Source: Flavisolibacter longurius (GTDB taxonomy: Bacteria; Bacteroidota; Bacteroidia; Chitinophagales; Chitinophagaceae). From it: a stretch of 64,000 nucleotides of DNA. The stretch lies in assembly GCA_014163555.1 (NCBI GenBank), contig JACJGO010000006.1, positions 1 to 64,000 on the forward strand. Direction: 5' to 3'. A program made the position numbers and the translations under genes. Below, in pieces: positions 34,772-45,100 of the stretch; within the stretch, counting starts at the first letter, position 1; each line of letters opens with the position of its first letter. The notes beneath the pieces are model-generated. The model saw only the letters and a list, made by a program, of their open reading frames with translations. It searched no databases and was not told the DNA's origin.

Positions 34772-35863
34772 CTACTTCGGCTTATACTTCGCCTCGTCAA
34801 AAATGCGTTTGGCTGGTGTGCGGAGAATCTGCTCCACACTCAGCTTTTCATTCCGCTCTTCAAAGCGTTTGATAATCTGCCAGCCAATCCAGGGACCGAT
34901 ATTGCCCGGCGCACCGCCGCCGCTGTTGTCGTGCGGAAGGGTTTGGGTAAACGGTGCTTCGCCAATGTAGGATTGAATCGCTGCCTGCTCTACTGAGAAT
35001 AAGTTTTCATTCTGGTTGATATAGCCCCAGATATTGCCCTCTTCGGCTTCCACCCACTTGCTTTGCCGTGTGGTGTACCCGGTGATCAAACTGTCGGGTG
35101 TGTGGGGCAGGAACTTCTTCAGCAACCACCACTGCTTTCCTTTTTCGATCATTTGCTCTACCAGCGAAAAGGTCTGGCTGGTATCGCGATAAATTTCTCC
35201 GGCAATGGCCCGCAACGAGTTGGGTACAATATACTCGGGTTCGAAGCGGCGCCGCAGGTAATCGGGGTATTGCGTGGGATCGTAGGCCTGGTAATTTTTG
35301 CTCAGGAACATCTGCAGGCTGATGATCAGCGTATCCTGGTAGTAGGTGGTTCCGTAAATTTCATTCGGGTTTTCCGGGTTCAGGCTTTCCACCGAGGTAA
35401 GCACCACCGGCGGCTGAAAGCGGGGGAAATAATGCTTCACATACCGGAGGTTTTCTTCCAGCCCCTTTTCCACCTCGCCCAGGTTGCTGTACTTTTTCTG
35501 CACGGCTTTGTACAGCGGCGTGATAAAGCGATAATACTGCTGTAAAGCTTCCCCAAAGGAAATATTTTGCTGCTCGGCAATCTCCCGAACCGGGGCAAAA
35601 AATTTAAAGTACAGCGGCAAAAAGGCTGGGTATTTGGCTTCAAGTTGTTGCAGGGCCGGTTGCAGTTGTGTTGTATCGGCCGAAAAAAAATCTTTGTCAA
35701 AACGATGGATCGTAATATCGGTTTCGATGCCGCTGACATCGGGCGCCTTATCGCCGCTGCAAGAGGCAAGCGAAAGCAATACCAGGGCACAAAAAAGGCC
35801 TGGCAAACGAGCCGGCGTTATTTTTGAATTCTTTAGGAACTTTGGAAACGTTAGAATAATCAA
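34772..35863 (-). CDS. gldB: Gliding-motility lipoprotein GldB family
   Basis: This is a protein of about 363 residues with a lipobox (LASCSGDK, Cys near residue 36) and the GldB family pattern. Examples are IHRFDKDFF, LEAKYPAFLPLYFKFF, YYQDTLIISLQMFLSKNYQAYDP and GPWIGWQIIKRFEERNEKLS. GldB is needed for gliding and type IX secretion-linked surface motility in Flavobacterium, but the family also occurs in non-gliding Bacteroidota. It is divergent from nadE, with only 5 bp between starts, and the gldB-nadE pairing is recurrent in the phylum. No ATG lies ahead of the signal peptide, so a TTG start at 35863 is assumed. Confidence 0.88.
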   Translation of the reverse strand: MIILTFPKFLKNSKITPARLPGLFCALVLLSLASCSGDKAPDVSGIETDITIHRFDKDFFSADTTQLQPALQQLEAKYPAFLPLYFKFFAPVREIAEQQNISFGEALQQYYRFITPLYKAVQKKYSNLGEVEKGLEENLRYVKHYFPRFQPPVVLTSVESLNPENPNEIYGTTYYQDTLIISLQMFLSKNYQAYDPTQYPDYLRRRFEPEYIVPNSLRAIAGEIYRDTSQTFSLVEQMIEKGKQWWLLKKFLPHTPDSLITGYTTRQSKWVEAEEGNIWGYINQNENLFSVEQAAIQSYIGEAPFTQTLPHDNSGGGAPGNIGPWIGWQIIKRFEERNEKLSVEQILRTPAKRIFDEAKYKPK

Positions 35864-35868
35864 GAGAG

Positions 35869-37755
35869 ATGAAAATTTATTTGGCTCAGCAAAATTATCA
35901 CATTGGCAACTTTGAAGCGAATACAGAAAAAATTATAGAAGGAATTAACAAGGCCAAGGCCGAAGGCGCCGACCTGGTGCTGTTTTCGGAGCTTTGTATT
36001 TGTGGGTATCCTCCCCGTGATTTCCTGGAGTTTGATGATTTCATAGCCCAGTGTTACGAAGCCATCAACAAAGTAAAAGCCCATGCCGATACCATTGGTG
36101 TGCTCATAGGCAGCCCGGCCCGCAATCGCCGCAAGGAAGGCAAAGAGTTGTTCAATGCTGCGTTTTTCCTGTACGAAGGCGAAGTGAAGACGGAAATTCA
36201 CAAAACCCTGTTGCCTACCTACGATGTCTTTGATGAGAACCGGTACTTTGAGCCTGCTTTCGAATGGAAGTGCATCGAATTCAAAGGGGCAAAACTGGCC
36301 GTTACCATTTGTGAAGACATCTGGAACCTGGGCGACAACCCGCTTTATCGCCTTACCCCCATGGAAGTACTCATCAAAGAAGGCCCCGATGTGATGCTCA
36401 ACCTTTCGGCTTCTCCCTACAATTATGCACAGGATACGGTTCGCAACAGTATCGTAAAGGCGCATACGGAAAAATACCGGATTCCGATGCTCTATTGTAA
36501 CAACGTGGGGTCGCAAACCGAGATTGTTTTTGATGGCGGTAGCCTGGTGTACGATGCCGAAGGCAACAAGGTGAAAGAGCTGAAATATTTTGAAGAAGAT
36601 TACTTTTTGTATGAAGCCCCCTTGCCCGCCAAGGGGAGTGCCCCCTCAATCCCCCAGGGGGGACTTAGCTCGACACAAGGCAAGCCTTTGCAGGATTCCG
36701 GTGCTGCTGTAGAAACATCATTATCGGAAAACAATACGGCGGAAAAAATTCTGCAGCAGGAACTGCCCGGAGATAAAAATGTATCGCCGGAAAGCAGTGC
36801 GCTGCAACCGGGCCAATTCTCCGCCTTAGGCGGACAGGGGGGCCGGACTTACTATTATTCTGCTGCCGATGTGGGCAAGGGCTCCGATATCATTGCCTAC
36901 CTCACCGACGACAAAAATATCAGCGAAATCCACCGGGCCCTGATCCTGGGAATTCGTGACTATTTCTTCAAAATGGGTTTTAAAAAGGCAACGCTGGGTG
37001 CCAGCGGTGGCATCGACAGTGCCGTGGTGCAGGCACTGGCCGTGGAAGCCCTGGGAAAAGAAGCGGTGCATGTGCTCCTCATGCCGTCGGAGTTTTCATC
37101 GGGTCATTCGGTGAGTGATGCAGAGCAACTGAGCAAGAACCTCGATAACCGTTATGATGTCATTGCCATCAAAGACATTTATGATACGTTCCTTACAAAG
37201 CTTCATCCCATCTTTGGCGACTTGCCCTTTAGCGTAGCCGAAGAAAACATTCAAAGCCGGGTACGGGGTAACCTGCTGATGGCCGTGGCCAATAAGTTTG
37301 GCTACATCCTGTTGAACACATCCAACAAAAGTGAACTGGCTACCGGTTACGGCACCCTTTATGGCGATATGGCCGGAGGCTTAGGTGTGCTGGGAGATCT
37401 GTACAAAATGCAGGTGTATGCGCTGGCGAGATACATCAACCGCAATAGTGAGATCATTCCCGAAAATATTATCAACAAGGCGCCTTCGGCTGAACTGCGG
37501 CCGGGGCAAAAGGACAGTGACAGCCTGCCGGAATATGGTGTCCTCGACCGTGTGCTGTACAACTATATCGAATTGCGCCAGGGACCGAAAGAGATTATTG
37601 CCGAAGGCTACGATCCGGCGCTGGTGACTCGCATTCTTCGCCTGGTAAATATGAACGAATACAAGCGGGCCCAGTTCTGCCCCATTATCCGTGTCAGCAG
37701 CAAGGCCTTTGGTGTGGGAAGGCGCCTGCCGATTGTAGCAAAGTACCTGAGCTAG
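35869..37755 (+). CDS. nadE: Glutamine-dependent NAD+ synthetase with in-frame insert
   Basis: This 628-residue enzyme makes NAD+ from nicotinate adenine dinucleotide. Residues 1-245 form the nitrilase-type glutaminase: Glu in LVLFSELCICGYPP, Lys in HKTLLPTYDVFDENRYF, Cys in TICEDIWNLGD. The C-terminal part is the synthetase (GASGGIDSAVVQALA, and NKSELATGYGTLYGDMAGGL). It is about 75 residues longer than related two-domain enzymes. The extra segment, residues 250-325, coincides with palindromic repeat DNA at 36616-36843 and lies between the two domains, so it probably forms a tolerated linker. Divergent from gldB, with 5 bp between starts. Confidence 0.93.
   Translation: MKIYLAQQNYHIGNFEANTEKIIEGINKAKAEGADLVLFSELCICGYPPRDFLEFDDFIAQCYEAINKVKAHADTIGVLIGSPARNRRKEGKELFNAAFFLYEGEVKTEIHKTLLPTYDVFDENRYFEPAFEWKCIEFKGAKLAVTICEDIWNLGDNPLYRLTPMEVLIKEGPDVMLNLSASPYNYAQDTVRNSIVKAHTEKYRIPMLYCNNVGSQTEIVFDGGSLVYDAEGNKVKELKYFEEDYFLYEAPLPAKGSAPSIPQGGLSSTQGKPLQDSGAAVETSLSENNTAEKILQQELPGDKNVSPESSALQPGQFSALGGQGGRTYYYSAADVGKGSDIIAYLTDDKNISEIHRALILGIRDYFFKMGFKKATLGASGGIDSAVVQALAVEALGKEAVHVLLMPSEFSSGHSVSDAEQLSKNLDNRYDVIAIKDIYDTFLTKLHPIFGDLPFSVAEENIQSRVRGNLLMAVANKFGYILLNTSNKSELATGYGTLYGDMAGGLGVLGDLYKMQVYALARYINRNSEIIPENIINKAPSAELRPGQKDSDSLPEYGVLDRVLYNYIELRQGPKEIIAEGYDPALVTRILRLVNMNEYKRAQFCPIIRVSSKAFGVGRRLPIVAKYLS
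36616..36843 (+). mobile_element. Palindromic element inserted in frame in nadE
   Basis: The segment is 228 bp (76 codons). The left end is GCCCCCTTGCCCGCCAAGGG; the right end, complemented, reads GCCCCCCTGTCCGCCTAAGG, so the ends are imperfect inverted repeats of about 25 bp. Each end is also a small hairpin (CCCCTTG/CAAGGGG and TCCGCC-TTA-GGCGGA). The insert encodes a Gly/Ser/Pro/Gln-rich stretch (for example SAPSIPQGGLSSTQGKP). Comparison with the normal NadE length supports insertion; the exact boundaries are approximate. Confidence 0.7.
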
Positions 37756-37757
37756 AC

Positions 37758-37819
37758 CGTGAGTGGTGAATGGTGAGTAAAGAGCGACCTAAACTCACCA
37801 CTGACCACTCACCACTCAC
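37758..37819. repeat. GTGAGTGG-type inverted word array after nadE
   Basis: The left arm gtgagtggtgaatggtgagt (37759-37778) pairs with actcaccactgaccactcac and accactcac further on (37793-37819). The array starts 3 bp after the nadE stop codon. Confidence 0.8.
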
Positions 37820-37840
37820 AAATGGCCTTGTGCGCCGGCC

Positions 37841-38485
37841 CTAGATCATCTTCACAAACGGATTCGTCTTCATTTCATCGCCGATGGTGGTGCTTTCGCC
37901 GTGGCCCGGGTAAACGATGACGTCTTCGGGGAGGGTGTACAATTTTGTTTTGATGCTTTCTTCCAGCACGGAAAAATCGCCGCCTGGCAGATCGGTGCGG
38001 CCAACGCTGCCCTGGAAAAGTACATCGCCGGCAATCACAAATTTGGCCTCCTTGTCGTAAAAGGAAACGCTGCCGGGAGAATGGCCAGGGGTAAAAAGTA
38101 CATGCAACTCGTCCTCGCCAATGCGGATCGTATCGCTTTCGTTCAGGAAAACCAGCTCGCCGTCGTAATTGTCAAAGGGAAGTCCCCAAGCCTGGCCCGA
38201 AGCGGGGCCACGATCCAATACCTGTTTTTCTTTCGGGTGCAGGTGGAGCTTCAATCCAAAACGTTTGGCAACAAAGCGGTTACCGAAAATATGGTCGAGA
38301 TGGCAATGGGTGTTTAGCAAAAGTGTGGGAGTGAGACCATTTTGTTCAATAAAGTCCGTTAAAGCCTTTTCTTCAGAGGCAAAATAACAGCCGGGATCTA
38401 TAATACAACACGCACCTTTTTCGTTATAAAGCACATATGTGTTTTCCTGGACGGGGTTGAAAGTAAAGGCTTGAACCGTAAGCAT
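37841..38485 (-). CDS. Metallo-beta-lactamase-fold hydrolase (glyoxalase II-like)
   Basis: This 214-residue protein has the metal-binding HxHxDH as NTHCHLDHIFG near residue 60, a further His in TPGHSPGS, the bridging Asp in VIAGDVLF, and the last His in VYPGHGEST. The compact size and lack of the C-terminal substrate domain fit the YcbL group of glyoxalase II-like hydrolases. The substrate may be a glutathione-like thioester or other small thioester. It is a cytoplasmic protein, divergent from the barrel protein gene at 38563. Confidence 0.92.
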   Translation of the reverse strand: MLTVQAFTFNPVQENTYVLYNEKGACCIIDPGCYFASEEKALTDFIEQNGLTPTLLLNTHCHLDHIFGNRFVAKRFGLKLHLHPKEKQVLDRGPASGQAWGLPFDNYDGELVFLNESDTIRIGEDELHVLFTPGHSPGSVSFYDKEAKFVIAGDVLFQGSVGRTDLPGGDFSVLEESIKTKLYTLPEDVIVYPGHGESTTIGDEMKTNPFVKMI

Positions 38486-38562
38486 GCAGTTTTTCGTATT
38501 TTTAATTGCAATTTACAACCAATCAAGAAGCACAATTTCCGAAATATTATACCACACACTTT

Positions 38563-41500
38563 ATGATTAAATGGCGTTACCGGACAGTTGCGGTCGTTCT
38601 TTTCACCTGTTTTTTCTCTCTTGCCCAAGCCCAAGTGAACACTGTGGAATATGGTAAAAACCGTGTGCAGTACCAGAAGTTCAATTGGCGCTATTATCAA
38701 ACCGAAAATTTCAATACCTACTTTAGCCAGGATGGCCTGGAGCTTGGCAAATACGTGGCGCAGATTGCCGAAAAAGAATTGCCCCAACTGGAAGAATTTG
38801 TGGAGTATGGCTTGCAGCGCCGTGCCAACGTGGTTGTGTACAACAATTTTGATGAAATGTACCAGAGCAACATTGGCCTGGGCATCGACTGGCAAAGCTC
38901 CGGTGGTGTTACAAAGCTGGTGAACAACAAGATGATGCTCTACTTTGACGGCAACCGTGAGAACATGCGCCGCCAGATCCGCCAGGGCATTGCCAGTGTG
39001 CTGGTGCAGAACATCCTGTTTGGTGATGACCTGGGCGAGTTTGCCGCCAACCAAACCCTATTGGATCTTCCAAAATGGCTTACTGATGGTTACATCAGCT
39101 ATGCGGCAGAGGAATGGAGCACCACCCTGGACAACCAGTTGAAAAACGAATTGCTTGGTGGCGATTACAAAAACTTTTATCATTTCGCCTATAAAAAACC
39201 CCTCCTGGCCGGTCATGCCTTTTGGTACTACATCGGTAACAAGTATGGCCGTCAGCGTACCACCTATCTTCTGTACCTGTCCCGCATTTACCGTAACCTG
39301 AACAGCGCTACCAACAAAATCGCCAAGAAAAAATTCAAGGAAGTTCTGCAGGACTTTATGCAGGAAATGCCCGACATGTACCTGAAGGACATTCGCGGAC
39401 GGAAAGCTGCACCCCGGGGAACCGTTACCGTTGCGGAAGACGTGAATGAACGAAAGGATTTTATTCGCTTCAATGCCAACCCCCTTCCGCGCAGCTTTAT
39501 GTATGCGGTTACTCAGTTTAAGCAGGGCAAGTACAGCGTAGTGTTGCACGAAAACTATTACGACAAAAAAACGCTTCTGACCTATGGCACTCGGACTGGC
39601 GAAGACGAGATCAACCCCAATTATCCTATCCTGGCTTGGGACGGAAAGGGCACCCGGCTGGCGGTGTTGTATAGTCACGAAGGCAAGATCAAGCTGTTTA
39701 TTTATGACGTGGTGAACCGCATCAAACGCGAAAAGCTGGAGCTGCCCATGTTTGACCAGGTGACCGACATGAAGTACATGCTGGATGCCAATACCCTCCT
39801 GTTCAGTGCCGTGCGGGGTGGCCAAACCGACATCTTTACCTATAAGATCGACAGCGAACGGTACGAGCAAATTACCAACGATGTATACGACGACCTGGAT
39901 CCGGCCTTTGTAGCCTTCCCGGGTAAAACGGGGATCATCTTTTCGTCGAACCGTCCGTCGGCCACTGCACCCAGTTCCGATACGGCTATTACGGCAAAGC
40001 CCTACAATATTTTCCTGATCGATAACGCCAATACACAAACGGAGTTCAAGCAGATATCGCAGCTCACCAATTTAAGCTTTGGCAATGCCCGTTATCCTTC
40101 TGCTTACTCGCAGGCGCACTTTACGTTTGTAAGCGATGAAAACGGCATTCAAAACCGCTATGCCGGTTTCTTCCGTTCCGAAAGAGCCGGGCTGGATACG
40201 CTGGTGTACATTGGCGACGAAGTGTTGCGCAATCCGCCCATTGAAGAAGTGGACAGCGTATTGCGAGTATGGGAAAAACCGGATATTGATTCGGTAGGTT
40301 ATGTTTCTGTCACCAACGATTCGGCTTATGTGTTTCCGCTGACGAATTACCAGGCAAGCCTGCTGGAAACCCGCACCGCCGGCGACAACTCGCAGGTAAG
40401 TGAAGTGATTCGCCAGGGCGACACCAAGTTTTTGTACAAAATAAAAGTGGATGAAACGGCGCTACGTCGCCGCAACGTGAATGCCCGTCCGACGGACTAC
40501 CGCAAACGCATTGATGAGCGCAGGCGCATGGAACTGAGTAAGCTGATGAACGATCAGCCCTTTGGCACCGATACGGCCCGCAGAGCCGCATCTGACTTTT
40601 TCAACAGCGAATTTGATAACGAGCGCAGGGATTCATCGCAGGTAGGAAGAGTGCTCCCGGCGAATGACCCGGTGCAGGAAACCGTTTTGTCAAGGGCAAA
40701 GCTGTACGAATACCGTCCGCGTAAGTTCTTTAACGATTACGTAGTGGCCGGGTTGAACAATACGCAGTTTGTCATCAACCGCTATCAGCCTTACCAGGGC
40801 GGCGTGGGACCGATTGATCCGGCCAACGGCAACCAGTTGAATGGTTTGATACGGATGGGAACTGTTGATCTGCTGGAAGACATCAAAATCTCCGGTGGTA
40901 TCCGCATCGCCCCGAATCTGAAAGACAACGATGTGCTGTTTGAATTTACCAACCTGCGCCGGCGCCTCGACTGGGGCTTTACTTATTACCGCAGCAATCT
41001 GCAAACCCAGATTCCGTTTCCAGACCTGGGCTCCAACCTGGCTATCGTCAACCAGCACTCCAGCTATTACCTAGGCCGGATTCGGTATGCGCTTGACCGT
41101 GTTCGCAGCATAAGGTTTACCGTAGGACCACGCTTCGACAGGAATGTGTTTCCCAGCATCAACCCTGCTTACCTGAAGCAGCCGGATGACAAAAAAACCT
41201 ATGGCCAGGTATCGGCTGAATATGTGCACGACAACACCGTGAACCCTGCGCAGAATATTTTAAATGGCCTGCGTTATAAGTTCTATTTCGACTGGTTTAC
41301 GCAGTTGAATAAAATCCGCAATACGGAGGGTAAGTTCCTGATGAACTTTGGCTTTGATGCCCGCCATTACCTGCCGCTGTACCGCAACCTGATCTGGGCG
41401 GTTCGGGCAGCCGGTGATTTCTCCTGGGGTAACCAGAAAGTGGTGTACTACCTGGGTGGCGTGGATGGCTGGCTGAAGTTTGGCGACAACCAGAAGGTAA

Positions 41501-41991
41501 ACCAGAATACCGGTGAAGTAACCTACCGTTATTTTGAGCCCAACAACCAGCCCGACCCGGATGCCGCGTATGCTTACCAGGCGCTGGCCGTGAACCTGCG
41601 TGGTTTTAAACAAAACGTGGCCAACGGGAACAACAACCTGGTATTTAATTCGGAAGTGCGTTTTCCGGTGTTTGCAACGCTGTTTAACCGGCCGATCAAC
41701 AACGCCTTCCTGCGCAATTTCCAACTGGTGCAGTTTGTAGATTTGGGCACAGCTTGGAACGGTGGCTATGATGATTTTGAACGGCCTTATGTTCTTTACG
41801 CCAATAACTCAGCGCCGGGTGTGGCTGTGAAGGTGAAGGCCGGTGGTGTGGGTCCGTTTGCTGGCGGTTATGGTTTTGGTGCCCGCAGCACCCTGTTGGG
41901 TTATTTTGTCCGCTACGACGTGGCCTGGCAAATGGATGGCCTCTTCCGCGGCAAGCCACAAATGTACCTGGCATTGGGCGTGGACTTCTAA
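38563..41991 (+). CDS. Outer-membrane protein: protease-like region, TolB-like propeller and barrel
   Basis: This 1142-residue protein has a signal peptide (ending SLAQAQ). Residues about 25-290 resemble the MA-type zinc peptidases (WLTDGYISYAAEEW), but the position of the HExxH motif reads RQGIASVLVQ, so catalysis is probably lost. Residues about 310-560 have repeated TolB/WD40-like propeller blades (LAWDGKGTRLAVLYSHEGKI, PGKTGIIFSSNRPS, FTFVSDENGIQNRYAG). The last 350 residues look like an Omp85-type barrel, with final strand MYLALGVDF ending in Phe. It is probably a surface protein that binds a partner via the propeller; the role is unknown. An upstream ATG at 38506 would add 19 residues. 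Confidence 0.82.
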   Translation: MIKWRYRTVAVVLFTCFFSLAQAQVNTVEYGKNRVQYQKFNWRYYQTENFNTYFSQDGLELGKYVAQIAEKELPQLEEFVEYGLQRRANVVVYNNFDEMYQSNIGLGIDWQSSGGVTKLVNNKMMLYFDGNRENMRRQIRQGIASVLVQNILFGDDLGEFAANQTLLDLPKWLTDGYISYAAEEWSTTLDNQLKNELLGGDYKNFYHFAYKKPLLAGHAFWYYIGNKYGRQRTTYLLYLSRIYRNLNSATNKIAKKKFKEVLQDFMQEMPDMYLKDIRGRKAAPRGTVTVAEDVNERKDFIRFNANPLPRSFMYAVTQFKQGKYSVVLHENYYDKKTLLTYGTRTGEDEINPNYPILAWDGKGTRLAVLYSHEGKIKLFIYDVVNRIKREKLELPMFDQVTDMKYMLDANTLLFSAVRGGQTDIFTYKIDSERYEQITNDVYDDLDPAFVAFPGKTGIIFSSNRPSATAPSSDTAITAKPYNIFLIDNANTQTEFKQISQLTNLSFGNARYPSAYSQAHFTFVSDENGIQNRYAGFFRSERAGLDTLVYIGDEVLRNPPIEEVDSVLRVWEKPDIDSVGYVSVTNDSAYVFPLTNYQASLLETRTAGDNSQVSEVIRQGDTKFLYKIKVDETALRRRNVNARPTDYRKRIDERRRMELSKLMNDQPFGTDTARRAASDFFNSEFDNERRDSSQVGRVLPANDPVQETVLSRAKLYEYRPRKFFNDYVVAGLNNTQFVINRYQPYQGGVGPIDPANGNQLNGLIRMGTVDLLEDIKISGGIRIAPNLKDNDVLFEFTNLRRRLDWGFTYYRSNLQTQIPFPDLGSNLAIVNQHSSYYLGRIRYALDRVRSIRFTVGPRFDRNVFPSINPAYLKQPDDKKTYGQVSAEYVHDNTVNPAQNILNGLRYKFYFDWFTQLNKIRNTEGKFLMNFGFDARHYLPLYRNLIWAVRAAGDFSWGNQKVVYYLGGVDGWLKFGDNQKVNQNTGEVTYRYFEPNNQPDPDAAYAYQALAVNLRGFKQNVANGNNNLVFNSEVRFPVFATLFNRPINNAFLRNFQLVQFVDLGTAWNGGYDDFERPYVLYANNSAPGVAVKVKAGGVGPFAGGYGFGARSTLLGYFVRYDVAWQMDGLFRGKPQMYLALGVDF

Positions 41992-42060
41992 AGGCTCCGT
42001 GGGTGGTGAATTGTGTGTTAGACCACTTCGGGCTGAAAGAGTTCTTCACGTAAAAGCAAT

Positions 42061-42094
42061 AAAAAAGAGACGCTAAAACAGCGTCTCTTTTTTA
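42061..42094. terminator. Bidirectional terminator
   Basis: AAAAAAGAGACGCT and AGCGTCTCTTTTTT form a perfect stem around AAAAC. It separates the converging outer-membrane protein and TraB/GumN genes. The arm AAAGAGACGCT recurs in the terminator at 53883-53917. Confidence 0.93.
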
Positions 42095-42120
42095 TTGGGA
42101 AAAACAAACACGGAAGCAGT

Positions 42121-45100
42121 TTATTCTTCCTCTAGTTGCTTTAAGTAAGCTTTTAGCATCTGGTCGATCTTTTTCGGGTGAAAAACCTCCTCGCCGTAAA
42201 CGCCGGAAGCCTTGCTGTACAGCACTTTTTCTTTTGCGCCGGTTTTATAGGGGCCCGCTACGCAGAGATAGGTATTGCGTTCACCGTCTTCTTCACCCGG
42301 CAGTCCCAGTTTGAACAGATGGAATAGTTGTGAAGCGCCTTCAAAAACGCTGGTACGCTGCCCAACATAGGTCAGTGTAAAATCTTCGTAGTCTTCCGAA
42401 AACAGGTTATACAATTCGCTTTCGGCCAGACTTTTCTGTGAAGTATAAAGGGCTGGGAAAAGAGTTGTTTTTCCCAACTCCTGCAAAGCCTCGTAGAAGG
42501 AAAGCCTTGGACTTTTATCGGCCGCTACTTTGACAATTTCCGTTGGAGGCACCGTATGGTTGTTGCGCAAAAGCGCCAGGATAACGGCCTTCTTCAGGGA
42601 CGCATCTTTGTGCAACAGCATAGTACGCAGCAGGGTGGTGCCTTCGGGATCGTTCAGCCCTCCCAGCAGGTGGGCCCACCGTACAACTTCCCAGGGTTCA
42701 TAGGTTCCTTCCTGCAAAAGCTTCCATTCGTTATGAGCTCCCTGCAATATTTCCTGCTTATATGCTTTCAGGTTTTCCTTTGTCAGCAGGCTGTCTTCTA
42801 CCAACTGGTTGGCCACTACGGCCACGACTGTCCCAAATAGCGGATCATTTGCTTTTTGCAGCAATTCGGGAAAAAGCGTTGTGGTCAGTTCTGCAGAATC
42901 GAGCAGGGGCTTTTGCAGCACTATGGCATTGCCGGCCCTGGGCAAATTAGGTAACAGGCGCTTTAGCACTGCAAAGGATTCGCTGGTTTTCATATGTGCC
43001 AGCAGTTGCAGCAGTCGGAACTGGTTAACGTTTTCTCCCTCCTGGAGTTTAGCGTACGCTGCTTCTGCAAAAGAAAGCGTTGTAGCATCTGCCAGCGGCA
43101 AAATATGATCTATCAACTTGCTGTGCGTAGAATAATACTCTTCGTCATCGGCATAGGTTTGCAGAAGCGCCTTGTGCAGCAGTGGCAAATCTTCTTTTTG
43201 AAAAACCACAACGTCAAGATCTGTATGGGCACGGGCAAATGCGGTAGAGTCTGTGGCTGTCAGGGCCTGCAGCAATTGGGCCGCCTTGTTTTGATAAATG
43301 GCGGGCGGCACTTCGTTGTGCACACGAAAGCTTTCGAAAAAGCTGTGGTGCAGGCCATCTTTCCATTCTTTTTCCTGGAAGCGGGCAAGGAGAGAATAAA
43401 GTGTGTCTTTGTTTACCAGCATGCGAATCCGTCGCAAACCTGAATGACCACGGGTCTGCGTGGTAAAGTCAATGCCGCGTAAGGTTCCGTTTTGCACCCA
43501 GGTGCGATGCAGCAAGGTATCCTTTTCGCCAAGGTTGGCCTGCACTCTTCCTTCAAAATAAAGGCTGTCGCCAGCCGCCCAGTAGGTTGGTGAAAAAACT
43601 GCTTTTTGAACGAAGTAAGAAACCCCATCTTTTTCATCGTAGGTACAATGCTGTTCAAAATGCGGATCGCTGGCCGTTGTGTCAATCGTAGAAATTTTAC
43701 GGAAGGAGGCCGGAGCGAGGGTGGAAAAACCCGGGCCATCGGCTTTTTGCCAGGCCGTCTTTTCATAGGGCAATAGTTCCAGGGATTGAAGGTAGCTGTC
43801 AATATCATTCATATCACTGCCTTCTACGGCCCCGCCTAGCAGCAGGATAACCTGGTTTCCGCGTAGTACAATAAGGGCTTTGTATAGGCCATTCACCGAC
43901 CTTTCTTCGTACTCCATGTGAGCAGCCGGGTAACCGTTGTATTCGGTGACGTCAAACCGGGTGATGGTATCCAGCCTGCCAGCATAATCATCGTACATCG
44001 CTTGCAGAAGCGCAAGGTCATTTTCAATAAAGTTGCCGGATCTTGTCTGCCGGTGCTGAAAAAGGTAATAATAACCTGTAGCCGGGTCGGTAAGGGCGTA
44101 GGTTGAAAATTCCCAAACAGCGTTGCTGTCTGCTTTTGCATCCGTTTTATGGTCCTTCTCCGGAAGACCGGGCATGCGTACCGCTGCTGGTTTATCCGGT
44201 GCTACAAACGGGACCCAGGCTTTTTTCTGCGGCTCTTCGCCGGGAACAAAGGAGGCGAAAAATCGGTCCACTTCGGCATTTCCGGCTGGGTTTTTTTTGG
44301 CGGTGCCGGCCATCAGCATGTAAAAGGTGTGGCCCCTGGAAAACACCCGGATACGGAAGGTATAATCATCTTTGGACGTTGTGGCTTCTCTGCCCTCCAT
44401 TCCATGATGCGTGACAGTTACTGTTTTCAGGGTTGTGTTCCCGCCCATGTTTTTTGCACCTTCCTGTAACATCATGTCCAGCGACTTTGTTTTGGTATCG
44501 AAACCATTGACATGCATGCTCATAAAAACCGTCATGGAGGTCAGGTCATAAAACATTTTCATTTTCGGGTCGCCTGCGGACTTGCGCATATCAGTAGGAA
44601 TGCCGGGCATTTTTACGGTGTAGGCATCGTCGATGCCTTGTATAAGCTTCCATGGTTTTTCCTCTAATCGCGAAGCGTAGGTTGCGCCGTCGATGGTGGT
44701 GGTGGAAAACACAGGATCAACCGCAAAGCCCCGGTTGCGCAAAAGCTGAATTACCCCCGAATCGCCGGGAAGGTGAGCAGCACCAACGGCAAAAAACGTG
44801 GTGCGTACCGCCGAGAGGCTGTCCATGCGGTAGGCCATCTTTACGTTGCGCCTGATAAGCAGGGCATCCCGCATTTTGCCGTTTAAGGACCGGCCGCTCC
44901 ATGCGTCTATTTGATCAAGGTCCTGCGCCAGGTAGATGGTTATCAGGCTGTCAATCGCCTTGCGGTATTCTTTTTCCGGCTGCAGTACCGTTTCCACTTT
45001 CAGGTCAGTTCCCATCACATCGTTCACGTCCAACTGGTCTTCCACGTCTTCAATACCGCCGGTCCACTTTCCCTGTCGTTGGGCCAGTTCCGCAAGAAAG

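Noticed and set aside
39058-40038. Long minus-strand open frame opposite the propeller/barrel gene
   Set aside because: It overlaps a clear large gene, and its sequence shows no family pattern or signal peptide.
41994-42040. GTGGGTGGTGAATTGTG sequence after the propeller/barrel gene as another word array
   Set aside because: Only one or two words match and no second arm is visible, so it falls short of the other arrays.
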